Positions 21,471-33,300 of a DNA stretch of 64,000 nucleotides are shown piece by piece. The position numbers were made by a program, and so were the translations under genes. The notes under the pieces are model-generated. The model saw only the letters and a list, made by a program, of their open reading frames with translations. It was not told the DNA's origin and did not search any database. Source of the stretch: Bedellia somnulentella (Eukaryota > Arthropoda > Insecta > Lepidoptera > Bedelliidae); the NCBI GenBank assembly GCA_963576735.1, contig OY755177.1, forward strand, positions 2,976,001 to 3,040,000. The letters are read 5' to 3'. Every line of letters begins with the position of its first letter. Position 1 is the first letter of the stretch.

Positions 21471-21883
21471 ATATGGCGAAGTTGAACTTACTCATGTGAC
21501 AATTTGTTTACTCAAGACGGTGGTAGGATTGCCCCTTATCATGGATATGGTGGATACTCTGATCTCCAGGCGACACTGTCACGTGATGTTCAGAAGTATA
21601 AGTAAGTACCTCTGCCAACCCTTCGCCGATATACGGTGTGACAATTTGAGTAAAAATTTAAATGGTTAATTTTCCACGTACAACTTTTATTTCGAAAGTC
21701 AATTAGTTTCAAATTACTAAAGTGGTTGAAGAATCTGAAGTTCAAGTCTGAAACACTAGCTTTTTATTTAATTTATAGCCATCAGTACATGTAAGTTAAT
21801 TGTTATAGGTACTATTCCAAAGTTAGAGAATTGGCGCAGGCAAATTATTCTTAGCATATTTAATTTTATATTAATGTACATAA

Positions 21884-21922
21884 AATAAAATAAAATATAA
21901 AATAAAATAAAATAAAATAATC
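21884..21922. repeat. (AAAAT)n microsatellite
   Basis: ATAAAATAAAATAAAATATA-type run. Confidence 0.85.
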
Positions 21923-22045
21923 ATTTATTTCAAAATAAAAAGTTAAATCTTTGTTTTTTGAACGTCAAATTTTAACTTAATACTAAGTTTACTTCGGATT
22001 CGGAAGGTGTTTTGTTGAGAGAAGAACCCGTAAGAAACTCGTCAA

Positions 22046-22300
22046 CACACATACATACATACATATACTCACGGCTATGAATTCCTAAAAAGGGGTAGCC
22101 AGAGCTAAGGAATTAGAAATTCCTCAGCCACTTTTGGAAATGTGAGTGGGGAAAAGATGGTAAAAATAAAGGTTGTTGGTGATGGGTCTCCAACCGCATC
22201 GCCCAACAATTCCTTAAAGGCCCCAATACCGTTAGTCACCTCTTACATACACCCACCGGAAGAAATGGGGTAGTGCTATTCTAAGCCGACACTACACACC
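22046..22300 (-). repeat. R1 repeat
   Basis: Full-length copy present only in the left copy of the 21-25 kb duplication. Confidence 0.9.
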
Positions 22301-22590
22301 AATATATTAATGTACCTAAACTTAATCGAAAAATTTAAGAGTTTTAAATGGAATATATACAGTTTCCAATATATATACAGTATATTAGTATACGAATAAA
22401 ATAAATAAAACAAAACTGCTGTTCCCTTCAGATGTGTTGAACTTGTTCCACCAAACAATAGAATACATAACTGTTATTGCTAGTCGATATCATTAAAATG
22501 ATATGAATTATGATTTTCTGGTGTAATCGTGGATAAACTATCACCCTTTTCGTTTATACCCACATACAAACATATATATATATATATATA

Positions 22591-22722
22591 TATACTCACG
22601 GCTATAAATCCCACAAAGGGGTTGCCAGAGCCTTAGAGCTAGGAGCTCCTCAGCCACATTTGGAAGTTGATAGGCCGTGGGTAGCCAGGGGTAGTGACAT
22701 TCTAAGCCGGCACTACACGGCA
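22591..22722 (-). repeat. R1 repeat, internally deleted
   Basis: Ends intact, middle missing; paired with 24488-24640 in the duplicated segment. Confidence 0.8.
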
Positions 22723-23093
22723 TGTTTGACACGGCAAATTTATAATTTTCATGTTTCATCGTTACAGTGGATAAACGATCATCGTCTTTGCCATATATAT
22801 CTGTATATATATAGCAAAACTCGTTAATGTGTTTTCCCCAACTGAGATCAATGTTAGTTAGCACACAACAAACCAACCACACGTGCCTGCTAATGATTCC
22901 GGGATTAACATAACACTGATGAGTACCCCGTTAGCCAAATTCGAAACAAATTTGATTAGACTTGGGAATCATTATACTCAAGACTCAGACGATCACGCCG
23001 TATAAGATCGAAGGGCTGGCAGAGGTACTAATACTTCTAAACATCACGTGATACTATTTTCAGAGCATCCCATTTGCTTGGATAGTAGTGATA

Positions 23094-23155
23094 CCTCTTA
23101 CGTACACCCACCGAAAGAAATGGGGTAGTGCTATACTAAGCCGACACCACATAGC
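23094..23155 (-). repeat. R1 repeat, end fragment
   Basis: CCTCTTACGTACACCCACCG to CCGACACCACATAGC. Confidence 0.75.
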
Positions 23156-23698
23156 TATTTTTAAAATTTAAATCGTTTAATGCATTCATGTGGTAAAGTT
23201 CGAGATGATACATGTTATTTTATTTATTGTTCCATAACATGAACCCATATTTATCACTATATTTTCTTAATTAAATGATAAAAGCTCCAAAACACTCAAA
23301 CAGATGATAAATTGTGGACACCACATTTGTCTTGTTTCGATGGGGATACCCGTGACAAATATTAATATCCCTTTTGCCAAACTTAACCAATTATTTATCT
23401 CCAAATTGATAGGCGACAATAATGATTAAAATAAAATACAAAAAAGGAACAGTTAATAACCTGCTTTTTATAAAATATTCCCTATAAATAAGTTTGAATA
23501 TGTTTTTCTTTGAACTTAATCTCGACTGGCAATCGCGCGAGCGGGACACACTTCTCTCTCACACGGCTCTCATTCTAGGACGTTTCTCTGCTTGACAGTC
23601 TTTTAAAGATAATTAACCTTATTGCATGGTAATAAATTGCATTTTTGTTTACCATATTTTTGTGAGTACGCTCTCCTGTTTAGTTAGTAGCTTCATGG

Positions 23699-25020
23699 TT
23701 GGCACAGAAATATGTTGAATAAAAATAGGATTCTCCAGAAGCCTGCAAACACATCAGATTTTGCAGTTAATTCAAAGTGAAGCAATCGCAATTATTAAAA
23801 ATTCATATAGATTTGTATCAATATGGCGAAGTTGAACTTACTCATGTGACAATTTGTATGCTCAAGACGGTGATAGGATTGCCCCTTATAATGGATATGG
23901 TGGATACTCTGATCTCCAGGCGACACTGTCACGTGACGTTCAGAAGTATTAGTAAGTACCTCTGCCACCCCGTCGCCGATATACGGTGTGACAATTTGGG
24001 TAAAAATTTAAATGGTTAATTTTCCACGTACAACTTTTATTTCGAAATTCAATTAGTTTCAAATTACTAAAGTGGTTGAAGAATCTGAAGTTCAAGTCTG
24101 AAACACTAGCTTTTTATTTTATTTACAGCGATCAGTACATGTAAGTTAATTGTTATAGGTACTATTCCAAAGTTAGAGAATTGGTGCAGGCAAATTTCCG
24201 TAGCATATTTTGTTTTATATTAATATACCCGTACCTAAACTTAATAGAAAAATTTAAGAGTTTTAAATGGAATGTATACGGTTTCCAAAAAATATACTAT
24301 TAGTATACGAATAAAATAAATAAAACTAAACTGCTGTTTCCTTCAGATGTGTTGAACTTGCTCCACCAAACGATAGAATACATAACTGTTATTGCCATTC
24401 GATATCATTAAAATTTTATGATTTTCTTTAATAAACGTGGATTAACTATTACCCTCTTCGTTTATACCCACATACAAACATATGTTAAACTCACGGCTAT
24501 AAATCCCAAAAAGGGGTTGCCAGAGCCTTAGAGCTAGAAGCTCCTCAGCCACATTTGGAAGTTGATAGGGCAAAACATGGTAGGTTACTTCACCCGTGGG
24601 TAGAAAGGGGTAGTGACATTCTAAGCCGGCACTACACGGCATGTTTGACACGGCAAATTTATAATTTTCATGTTTCATCGTTACAGTGGATAAAGGATCA
24701 TCGTCTTTGCCATATATATCTGTCTACCATTATATATTGCAAAACTCGTTAATGTGTTTTCCCCAACTAAGACTAATGTTAGTTAGCACACAACCAACCA
24801 ACCACACGTGTCTGCTAATGATCTCGGGATTAACACTGATGAGTAGCCCGTAAGCCAAATTTGAAACAAACTTGATTAGACTTGGGAATAATAATAATAA
24901 TAAATACTCAAGACTCAAACGATCATGCTGTATATCATCGATGGGTTGGCAGAGGTACTAATACTTCTAAACATCACGTTATTTTATTTTCAGAGCATCC
25001 CATTTGCTTTGACAGTGATA
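23699..25020 (+). repeat. Segmental tandem duplication, right copy
   Basis: Shorter version lacking the two insertions of the left copy. Both contain S1-like SINE pieces and an internally deleted R1, so these predate the duplication. Confidence 0.8.
24488..24640 (-). repeat. R1 repeat, internally deleted
   Basis: Duplicate of 22591-22722. Confidence 0.8.
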
Positions 25021-25075
25021 CACCTTAGCCATGTGGGACGATATTTTCCCTCACCGTTAACAACCATGATAACTT
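24905..25075 (-). mobile_element. S1 SINE fragment
   Basis: Reverse S1 from GGGTTGGCAGAGGTACTAAT to CTCACCGTTAACAACCATGA. Confidence 0.65.
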
Positions 25076-25500
25076 CATTATATACTATTTCAGTAATAAA
25101 CTTATTTAAGGAAGGCAGTAAATTAAGGGAAAGAAATAAAATATCATGTATGACATGTAGAACTCACTGATTCTATTTATTTGAGGTTTACTATAAATAT
25201 CGGTGGAAACATTGATGCCTAGAAATTCTTATTCCATTAATTTTTATTGACTTATTATTAATTGAATATTTTTCTGTGTGTTTTCTTTATCACTAAGTGT
25301 CTCTTTCTTCAATAAATATTTGATGCCCTGATGAAGGCTTAAGTATGAAGTCAAATCGTAGTTTTAAACGATTGTGGTTTGCAGTAATTTTATATTTTCT
25401 TAGAATATGTGATAGTGTGGTTTTCATTGACATCATTGCGTAGTTACGACCTGAAAAGTATGAATATCTTTATTTAATTCAATCACTCACTATTTATTTT
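25076..25500. other. Intergenic, nothing recognised
   Basis: Contains CCTGATGAAGGCTTAAGTATGAAGTCAAATCG in part, a phrase typical of LINE 3' UTRs, but no supporting ORF. Confidence 0.4.
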
Positions 25501-25508
25501 TCAAAAAA

Positions 25509-25640
25509 TTTTAAGTAAAAAACTTTTTAAGAAAAAGCTTTTATTTAAACGCTCTAAAAAGTTTTTTTACTTAATTTTTTTATTTTCTTCTTTTTAGAGC
25601 GTTTAAATAAAAGCTTTTTCTTAAAAAGTTTTTTACTTAA
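25509..25640. repeat. Inverted repeat, ~52-bp arms
   Basis: Arms 25509-25560 and 25588-25640: TTTTAAGTAAAAAACTTTTT AAGAAAAAGC and its reverse complement; loop about 27 bp. Confidence 0.85.
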
Positions 25641-25659
25641 AAATTTTCAAGTTATTATT

Positions 25660-25890
25660 ACTCTCAAAATGCCCTCTCATTTGATACCCATAGAAGTAGA
25701 CTAAAGGTAACTATTCCGCCATCCTGCATGGTCCGCCATATTGGATTCAGAATGACGTCATATTCTTTTTCTAGTCACTCTTAACAAGCCCTTTCATTTG
25801 ATACCCATATTGTATAAGTGGATTAAATATAACTGTTCTGACATCTTGTATGATCCGCCATATTGAATTTCGAATGACGTCACATATCTT
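25660..25890 (+). repeat. Two tandem ~115-bp units with TGACGTCA
   Basis: Each unit: CATTTGATACCCATA, a variable stretch, GGTCCGCCATATTGGATTC or similar, then AATGACGTCA. The palindrome TGACGTCA occurs in both. Confidence 0.75.
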
Positions 25891-26058
25891 ATCATATATT
25901 GTCATCCAAACAAAATGTTTGGATGACTACTACTCTTTGGTTTTGGTTGAATATATCTACTTCAAAATTGAGTTCAAAGATTTCACCCGAACACACAAAT
26001 ATACATACATTGCAAGTTAAATAAAAGCTTTTAAAAAATAAAAATACTTTCTATATCA

Positions 26059-26201
26059 GACAAATATTGTTTCAAACAAATTACTGACGACCGTCTATTG
26101 GGCCATACACTTCACTTCAATTTTCCAAAAGAGGATAACGAACTGTTATTTCTGAAGCTCTTCTATAAGTTATTGGATGTTGTACCCGTGCCTATACAAG
26201 T
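26059..26201 (+). pseudogene. Possible P450 exon remnant
   Basis: After TATATCAG the frame reads DKYCFKQITDDRLLGHTLHF, then NELLFLKLFYKLLDVVPVPI and Q before GTAAGC. The spacing of LLG and the leucine-rich LFLKLFYKLLDVV piece resembles the xTxLG helix F exon of CYP4-clan genes. It does not match either P450 in the window closely. Could be a third, decayed gene copy or coincidence. Confidence 0.3.
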
Positions 26202-26212
26202 AAGCATACTCG

Positions 26213-26332
26213 TACATACATATACTCACGAAGATAAATCCCAAACAGGGGTAGCCAATACTTCAGAGCTGGAAACTCCTCAGCCACATTTGGAAGTTGA
26301 CAGGAGACGAGGTGGCTGGCACTACACGGCGC
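26213..26332 (-). repeat. R1 repeat, partial
   Basis: ACATACATATACTCACGAAG to GGCTGGCACTACACGGCG. Confidence 0.7.
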
Positions 26333-26675
26333 GTGAAACAATAGCTATACAAGTAAGATATACATAAATATTTGACAAGCGACAAAAATTAGGTTTCGAA
26401 ACTCATCACCTTCTATCCCTGATTTAACCATCTTTTACCCGCTAATTTACAAAAGACGCCAAGCGTAACCGAAGTTTTGCTCACAGTTTTTGGGATACGG
26501 ATACTGGTAGTATGCGAATATTAGCTGGCTTAGAATCCCATTTTTTTCGGCAATGCGACTAAGGGTTTCAGGTTTTAATTAGCTTTTTGGCGTTGTGGCT
26601 CTCATCCCGAATTTCGTAGCTGAGGAATTGACAATAACGAGGCTCCGCCTTCCCTTTTAGGATCCATAGCTGTCA

Positions 26676-26679
<4 letters not shown>

Positions 26680-26753
<74 letters not shown>

Positions 26754-26762
26754 TTACTCTTA

Positions 26763-26800
<38 letters not shown>
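26680..26800. repeat. (TA)n microsatellite
   Basis: Two long TA runs split by CTTACTCTTACT. Confidence 0.95.
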
Positions 26801-26801
<1 letters not shown>

Positions 26802-26804
26802 TTT

Positions 26805-27058
26805 GCTGTGTAGTGTCGGCTTAGAATAGCACTTCCCCATTTCTTCCGGTGGGTGTACGTAAAAAGCGACTAACGGTATTGGGGCTTTTAAGGGATTTTT
26901 GGGCGATGCGGTTGGAGACCCATCACCAACAACCTTTATTCCACCATCTTTTCCCCACTCAACTTCCAAAAGTGGCTGTGAAATTTCTGATTCCCTAGCT
27001 CTGGCTACCCCTTCAAGGGATTCATAGCCGTGAGTATATGTATGTATGTATGTATATA
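26805..27058 (+). repeat. R1 repeat
   Basis: Full-length copy between a long (TA)n tract and the heme exon of the - strand P450. Confidence 0.9.
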
Positions 27059-27112
27059 TAGGTAAGAAAAAGAATATGCATATATCTGTCTATTAATGAG
27101 CTTTTTTATTAC

Positions 27113-27286
27113 CTATGCATGCTCGCTTGCCAATACTAAAAGTAGCAAATGCTTTCTCTGGTATGGCAGTTGTATCAAACCATCTTTCTGGTTTGAATTT
27201 TTCAGCATCATGACCCCATACCCTGTTCCTGTTAATACCCCAAATGCCTATCAATATTCCAGTTCCAGCGGGTATAGTATGGTTAC
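27113..27286 (-). CDS. P450 (-) heme-binding exon
   Basis: Encodes NHTIPAGTGILIGIW, then FKPERW and FSIGKRACIG with the heme-ligating cysteine (FxxGxRxCxG). Enters in phase 1 after TTTTCAG and exits phase 1 at GTAATA. The terminal exon that should follow was not recognised. Confidence 0.95.
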
Positions 27287-30200
27287 CTGAAAAATAAATT
27301 CTTATCAATTAATAATGTCAGTCATAGGGAGAGTGCTGATAATTCATTTTAAAAAGTTACTTTAGTAATTTAAATTCGTATTTTTTTCCTTACAGTATAA
27401 GTAAAACTGTTCGTAGTATCTAGATTATATTGTCTGTGGTAGTATAAATATTTTATAGGGGTAAAAAAAATGTTGTGAGTGCGTACGAGGGCTGCTATTT
27501 ATGTATCCGGAACTGGCCACTTACAGAACAATAATTTAAAAAGTAATTACATCATTTAAAAATAGAACTCTTTAGCTTTAGAATACATTTATTTTTATGT
27601 GACTGTCAATTGTTTTCACATCGTAGCGTCATTTTGAAAATTGCGTGTCTTCACCACCATGGATTTAACTCGTGAACATTTTCGTGCCATGATTTTTTAC
27701 GATTTTCGGCGTGGTCTAACTCAAAAACAGTGCATCGATCAGCTTACTTCGACTTTTGGGGATGAAGCACCCTCAAAGACCACTGTGTATCACTGGTTTA
27801 GCGAGTTTAATCGTGGACGATCTAAGCTTACTGATGAAATTAAAGAAGGTCGCCCTAAAACGGTCGTTGTACCTCAAAACATCGATGCTGTCCGGGAACT
27901 AATAACTCAAGATCGTCATGTTACATATCGTGAGATAGAGGCATCTCTGGGCATTAGTATGACGAGCATACATAAGATACTTCATGAACATTTAGCTGTA
28001 AAAAAAATTTGCTCCCGTTGGATTCCGCACAACTTGAGTATTGATCAAAAACAGGCTCGTGTCGATTGGTGCAAAGAAATGTTAAAAAAATACAACCGTG
28101 GTGCGTCAAAAGCTGTTTATAATATCTACACAGGTGACGAATCTTGGATCTACGCTTACGACCCCGAAACTAAGCAGCAGTCCACGGTGTGGGTGTTCCA
28201 AGATGAGCCGAACCCAACAAAAGTTATTCGTGCAAAAAGCACATTGAAGCAAATGGTCGCTTGTTTTTTTGGTATAAATGGCCATGTAGCTACAGTGCCT
28301 TTAGAGAATCGTAAAACTGTTAATTCGGAGTGGTATACGACCATTTGTTTGCCGGAAGTCTTTGAACAAATAAGAAAGACTAACCGACAACGTAGAATCA
28401 TTCTGCATCACGACAATGCTAGCTGTCACAGGTCGGCCGTCACAACTCAGTTTTTAGAAGCTCAAAAGATCGAATTGACAGGTCATCCGCCGTACAGCCC
28501 TGATTTGGCACCCAATGATTTTTATTTATTTCCAAATGTGAAGAAAAAATTACGTGGTCAACGTTTTTCGAGCCGCGAAGAGGCAGTCGATGCGTTCAAA
28601 ATGCACGTTTTGGAGATACCTCAGTCTGAGTGGAAAAAGTGCTATGAAAATTGGTTTCAACGCATGCAAAAGTGTATAGATCTGAGCGGCGAATATTTTG
28701 AGAAGCAATAAAACCATATTAATTGATATATGTTTGTTTCTTTTTTTTATTCCGGATACATAAATAGCAGCCCTCGTAGTACCAAACAAAAGTCAAAGAT
28801 AAAACAATATTTACTCACATAGATTTACTTGTGCCGTTTGGTTCCTACTAAGATATACCGAGACTATCCATCGCCCTTTTATTTTATTTAATTTTCATAG
28901 GAAGATTTACAAACGATACAATATAGAGTAGAAAGTATACAATATAGAGGTAAGATGGATAGTCCAATGCTGTTAAAAATCTACCCTAAAAGAATGAAAA
29001 AATATAATAATAAATAAAGAATAAATAAAGGAAAGAAAAATTTCGACACAGGCGGGGCGAAATTTTTCTTTCCTTTATTTATTCTTTATTTATTAGTAAT
29101 AATCCCCACATGAGGTTTTCATGAACAATAAGATTTAAAAAATATAATGTTGGTATTTGTATGGAACTGTGTATGGTATAAGCTAACATCTTTTGTCTCA
29201 CAAATATAAATTAACGTCTTAACACGAACTTTGTATTCGTCGTTCTAGTCAAAAAAGCAAATTTTTCAATATAATGATTCATGGGTGATGTTGAACCATT
29301 AACAGTAATTCCATATTAAAATCATATTACTGTGAACCATAAAAAAGTTACGATCGATAGTCTCTGCCTACCCCAATGGAAACTAATGGTGTGAGTATAT
29401 GTATGGCATCGACAGGTTGACTCTGTGGCATCGACAAGTGTTTGTGTCGAAAATTTAATTTTTAGAATTTTTAATTATAATTAAGATAGATATCGAAAGA
29501 ATTCTCACTGAAAAGAACTCCATTTATTAAGGACTAGTGGATTGGCCCAGCTTCGCACGGGTAGCGTAGTTTTAAAAATATCTGAGGTTTCTTCAATCAC
29601 TGCTCAACCTTTGTGAAATTTAGCGCAACTTATAGCACTCCTGAATAGTGAAGCTTTGTGATTGTGAAAGCGCTTTAATGAAAGGTTCAGTATCTCCGAA
29701 AATAATCCCATGCAAACAAACAAACAGAGTTACAAATTTTGCATACATCATACATATACTCACGGCTATCTTTTGCCCGAGCAACCATTACTAAAAAAAT
29801 AATCCATATAGCACGATTCAGTATACACGTGCGACGACAGGACGCGATGGCTTATTTCATGTATAAGTTTGGTGTTTCTATACCGATGTCTATGATTATT
29901 TTTTTATTGAAAAGGTAATAATGTAAACTTTTTAAAATGAGAGATGAATGAGAGAACTATAAACGTAAGAGTAAACAAATTTAATCAGAATGCTCCGAAC
30001 TGGTAAGCTATCAGGACTTACACGTGTTATTGTGAGTCAACCATAAAAGATAGACATATGCTGTTCAAGGATATTTTTTAGACACTTTTATGTAAAATAT
30101 TTCCGTCATACATGATTTCTATGTAACTTTAACCATTAAGGCTGCACACGCGACGGAAGCTTAAAAAATGGAGTAACTTTCCCCGTTTTCCCAAAGTTTC

Positions 30201-30345
30201 CCAAAATTCCCCTTCACTACTCTGCTGGAAAGTATACATAAACCTGCCCAGGAGTATGAAGAATAATTGTACCAAGTTTCGTTAAAATCCGTCGAGTAGT
30301 TTTTGTTTCCATAAGGAACATACAAACCGACAGACAGACAGACAG

Positions 30346-30376
<31 letters not shown>

Positions 30377-33300
30377 AAAATTTTACTGATTTCATTTTTG
30401 GCATCAGTATCGATCACTGATCACCCCCTGATAGTTATTTTGAAAATATATTTAATGTACAGAATTGACCTCTCTACAGATTTATTATAAGTATAGATAA
30501 CATATGTTATATAAGGAGTATTGAAGTTTAATAATTATTTCGTGATTATATTAAAGTATTGGTTTGCGCTTGTTTCAACGGTTTTTTCAGGCCAGTATTT
30601 TTTCTTTATTTCACAATTCACACATTAAAACAATACCTCAGTTTAACTAAATACTGAATAAATGAGTTATATTTCTTCTTATCCAATCCACTTATATTTT
30701 ACTAGATATACTCTTATCATAAAATATAACCTTAAATTAGTCAATAAGTTATCTAGTAAATAAAACTTAGTTTACAATATCAAGTACCATTAGCTTAAAA
30801 ATAGTTAAAATGCCTACTCGCAGTGAAACTATTAGTAATTTAGAAAAGAAGTTAAATTCAACCCTTTTAGAATTAAAAAAATCTAAAGAAAATACCATAA
30901 AATTGTTAGAGGAACGTGAGGATAGTGAGCAAGAAATAAACAATATTATTAACCCTTGAACCCTACCCATCCCAGGAGAAACATTATTCCTACCCAGGGG
31001 TTTTGTGGACCCCAATATTAACTCATTAATACTGAATGAATAAAACACAAATTTAATAAAAGTATTATTTATTAAGAAAGCAAACTAAACAAATATTACA
31101 AACAAATATTTATTTTTTTTTGGTGACACATTCATTACATCTGGGCATGGTGTGTTCTCCGCATATAGGTTTTTGGCACATGCCACAGTAAACCTTGGTC
31201 TTACGGTCCTTCCCCCTTGGGCAGACAGCACACCTTTTTTTTGCAGCGGGAGCAGGAGTAGGGTCGTCCAATGGACGCTTCTTTTTTAAGATTCCTCTTA
31301 GGAGCTCTTGAAGATTGGTGGGCAAAGTAGGGCATGTTATTCTTTCTTCCATTTGGGGGGTGATCAAGTCCATGGCCAGTTTCTTTAGGAAAACACGTCT
31401 TTTCATTTCTTTTCTTGTGGCCATTTTTAAAAGTACAAATGAATTAACTCCCACTATATTCATAAGACCAAAAAAAATTGCCATTGGCCATCTTTTTGTT
31501 CTCCTGGACACACTGTATTTGTTGTTTGTATTCCTACCCTGGGGTCTGACAAACCCCAAAATAGCAATAATTACGTTCTCAGTGCACGAATGCAAACGCA
31601 CTACTGGCGACAAGATGGCTGACGGTGTTAACGAGGAATAGCTTGAGTCACATGACCGTGCGTTTTGTTTCCGCAAAAATATTTTAGTTAAATCAAACGC
31701 TGGGGTTTACTGGACCCCCGGGTAGGGTTTAAGAGTTAAAACCAATTCTTGTTTAAGGAAACAACTTGTTGACTTGGATGCAGAGCTGCAAGATAGCATA
31801 GCCCAAAGATTGGCCCTGGAAAGAGATGTTAGTTTGCACCAAAACAGTTATGATTTTCATGAAGTAGCACTGAAAGAAATAGAATTGTTAAAAGCACAAC
31901 TAGCAGGAGCTGAATTAGAACTACATTCATTAAGAAGTAAGAAAACAGAGGAGAACTCAATTATTCTGCAGCGAATGTATGATAACATTATTGATATGCC
32001 AACAATAGACTTGACTACTCCATTAAAGGAGGAAAAATCCCTACCGATTGTGAACATAAAAGGTTCCAGAAAGTTAAAAAAGTACCTTAAACTTAAAAGA
32101 ACTGTAAGAAATCTTGTAAAAAAACTTAATAAACTTAGGTGTAGTCAACATCATGAGATGAAGTTTAAGTTAAATAGGCTAGAACAACTATGTAGTGATT
32201 ATGAACTTTCTCTAGACAGTAACAAAGTTAAACTAAGTCATGATAGTAATAGAATTATAGAGTTAGAAAAATCTCTTCAAGATATTACAGTAAACTATCA
32301 TAATAGTCACTTAGAAATGCAAAGCTACATAGTAGGATTAGAAGAAATCATAGAGTTAAGTAATGAAAATATCAAAACAGTAGAAACACTATCTAGTATT
32401 TGCACTAAGTGTGAAAGTGTAAGTACTGTCATAAATGATGTATCTCCTGAAAATAGAAATAATATGGTTCAGCCCACTTTTGCTTACAATAGAGATGTGT
32501 CGACTCAGAGGACTTTAGTCTTCTCCGATTCTCTTGGTGTTAACATTGGCCATCATTATAAGAATTAGACCAATGTATTTTAAATACTTGTATGCCTGGA
32601 GCAAGTTACTCTCAAATAATAAATACCATTTTAAAAGAACAATATGACTCCAATACTACTTTAGTTATTTTAATTGGTTCGAGTAATAAGGTGAATCCAA
32701 GTGACTTAAAGAAATCATTTGACAAATTGGTCAATTTAAATGTTAGAAAAATAATTATAAGTGACTTCCTATATTCCAAGCATCTTAGCTATAAGGTTAA
32801 TACTAGGATTTATAAACTAAATATGTTACTATATAATTTGACCTTGGGATATAGGCAAAAAATTGTTAATTTTAATATAAATAATTATATTAAGAAACCA
32901 TTATTGACTAAAAGTACCTTGAAAGTACCTGAACATTCTAAAAAACGTCTAGCTATGTTACTAGCTAGTAATATTGTATACAACAATGTTATGAATTTGA
33001 ATAACATAACAATTTCATCTGACTTGGATGCAGTTATTAGTACATGTACTAATGTATCTGCAAATTTAGCTTTAAACTAGGTAGTAAGACAAAGGAAAAG
33101 GCATACATTTCACTAGTTCATCAGAACATACAGAGCCTTTCCTGCAAACTATTAGAATTAGAGTTATTCATTAATAAGTACAATGCCAAAATACTTTGTT
33201 TAACAGAACACTGGTTAAAAGCAGAACAAATGAATTTTAGTTTAAAGAATTACACAGTGGGCAGTTGTTTTAACAGAGAGTCCATAATGTGTGGGGGTAG

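Larger units (their letters stand above)
21009..23088 (+). repeat. Segmental tandem duplication, left copy
   Basis: Shares, in order with 23699-25020: GGCACAGAAATATGTTGAAT, AGTTGAACTTACTCATGTGA, GAAAAATTTAAGAGTTTTAA, CTCGTTAATGTGTTTTCCCC, TTTTCAGAGCATCCCATTTG. It carries later insertions at 21128-21470 and 21867-22305. Confidence 0.8.
30810..33080 (+). pseudogene. LINE A ORF1, coiled coil plus SGNH/esterase-like region, interrupted
   Basis: Begins at ATG 30810 (MPTRSETISNLEKKLNSTLL) and is open to 30952, where a TTAA-flanked element intervenes. It resumes at 31740 and runs to 32568. Removing the insert with one TTAA keeps the frame. The N-terminal part is heptad-rich coiled coil (KEIELLKAQLAGAELELHSL). 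LVFSDSLG resembles the GDS block of an SGNH hydrolase, as in CR1/L2-type ORF1 proteins. A single frameshift near 32558-32562 moves the C-terminal part (LVILIGSSNKVNPSDLKKSF, to 33080) into another frame. Confidence 0.75.

Noticed and set aside
23777..24019. 80-codon ORF
   Set aside because: Falls within an S1-like SINE piece of the duplicated segment.
31315..31641. 108-codon + strand ORF
   Set aside because: Antisense shadow of the piggyBac transposase remnant.
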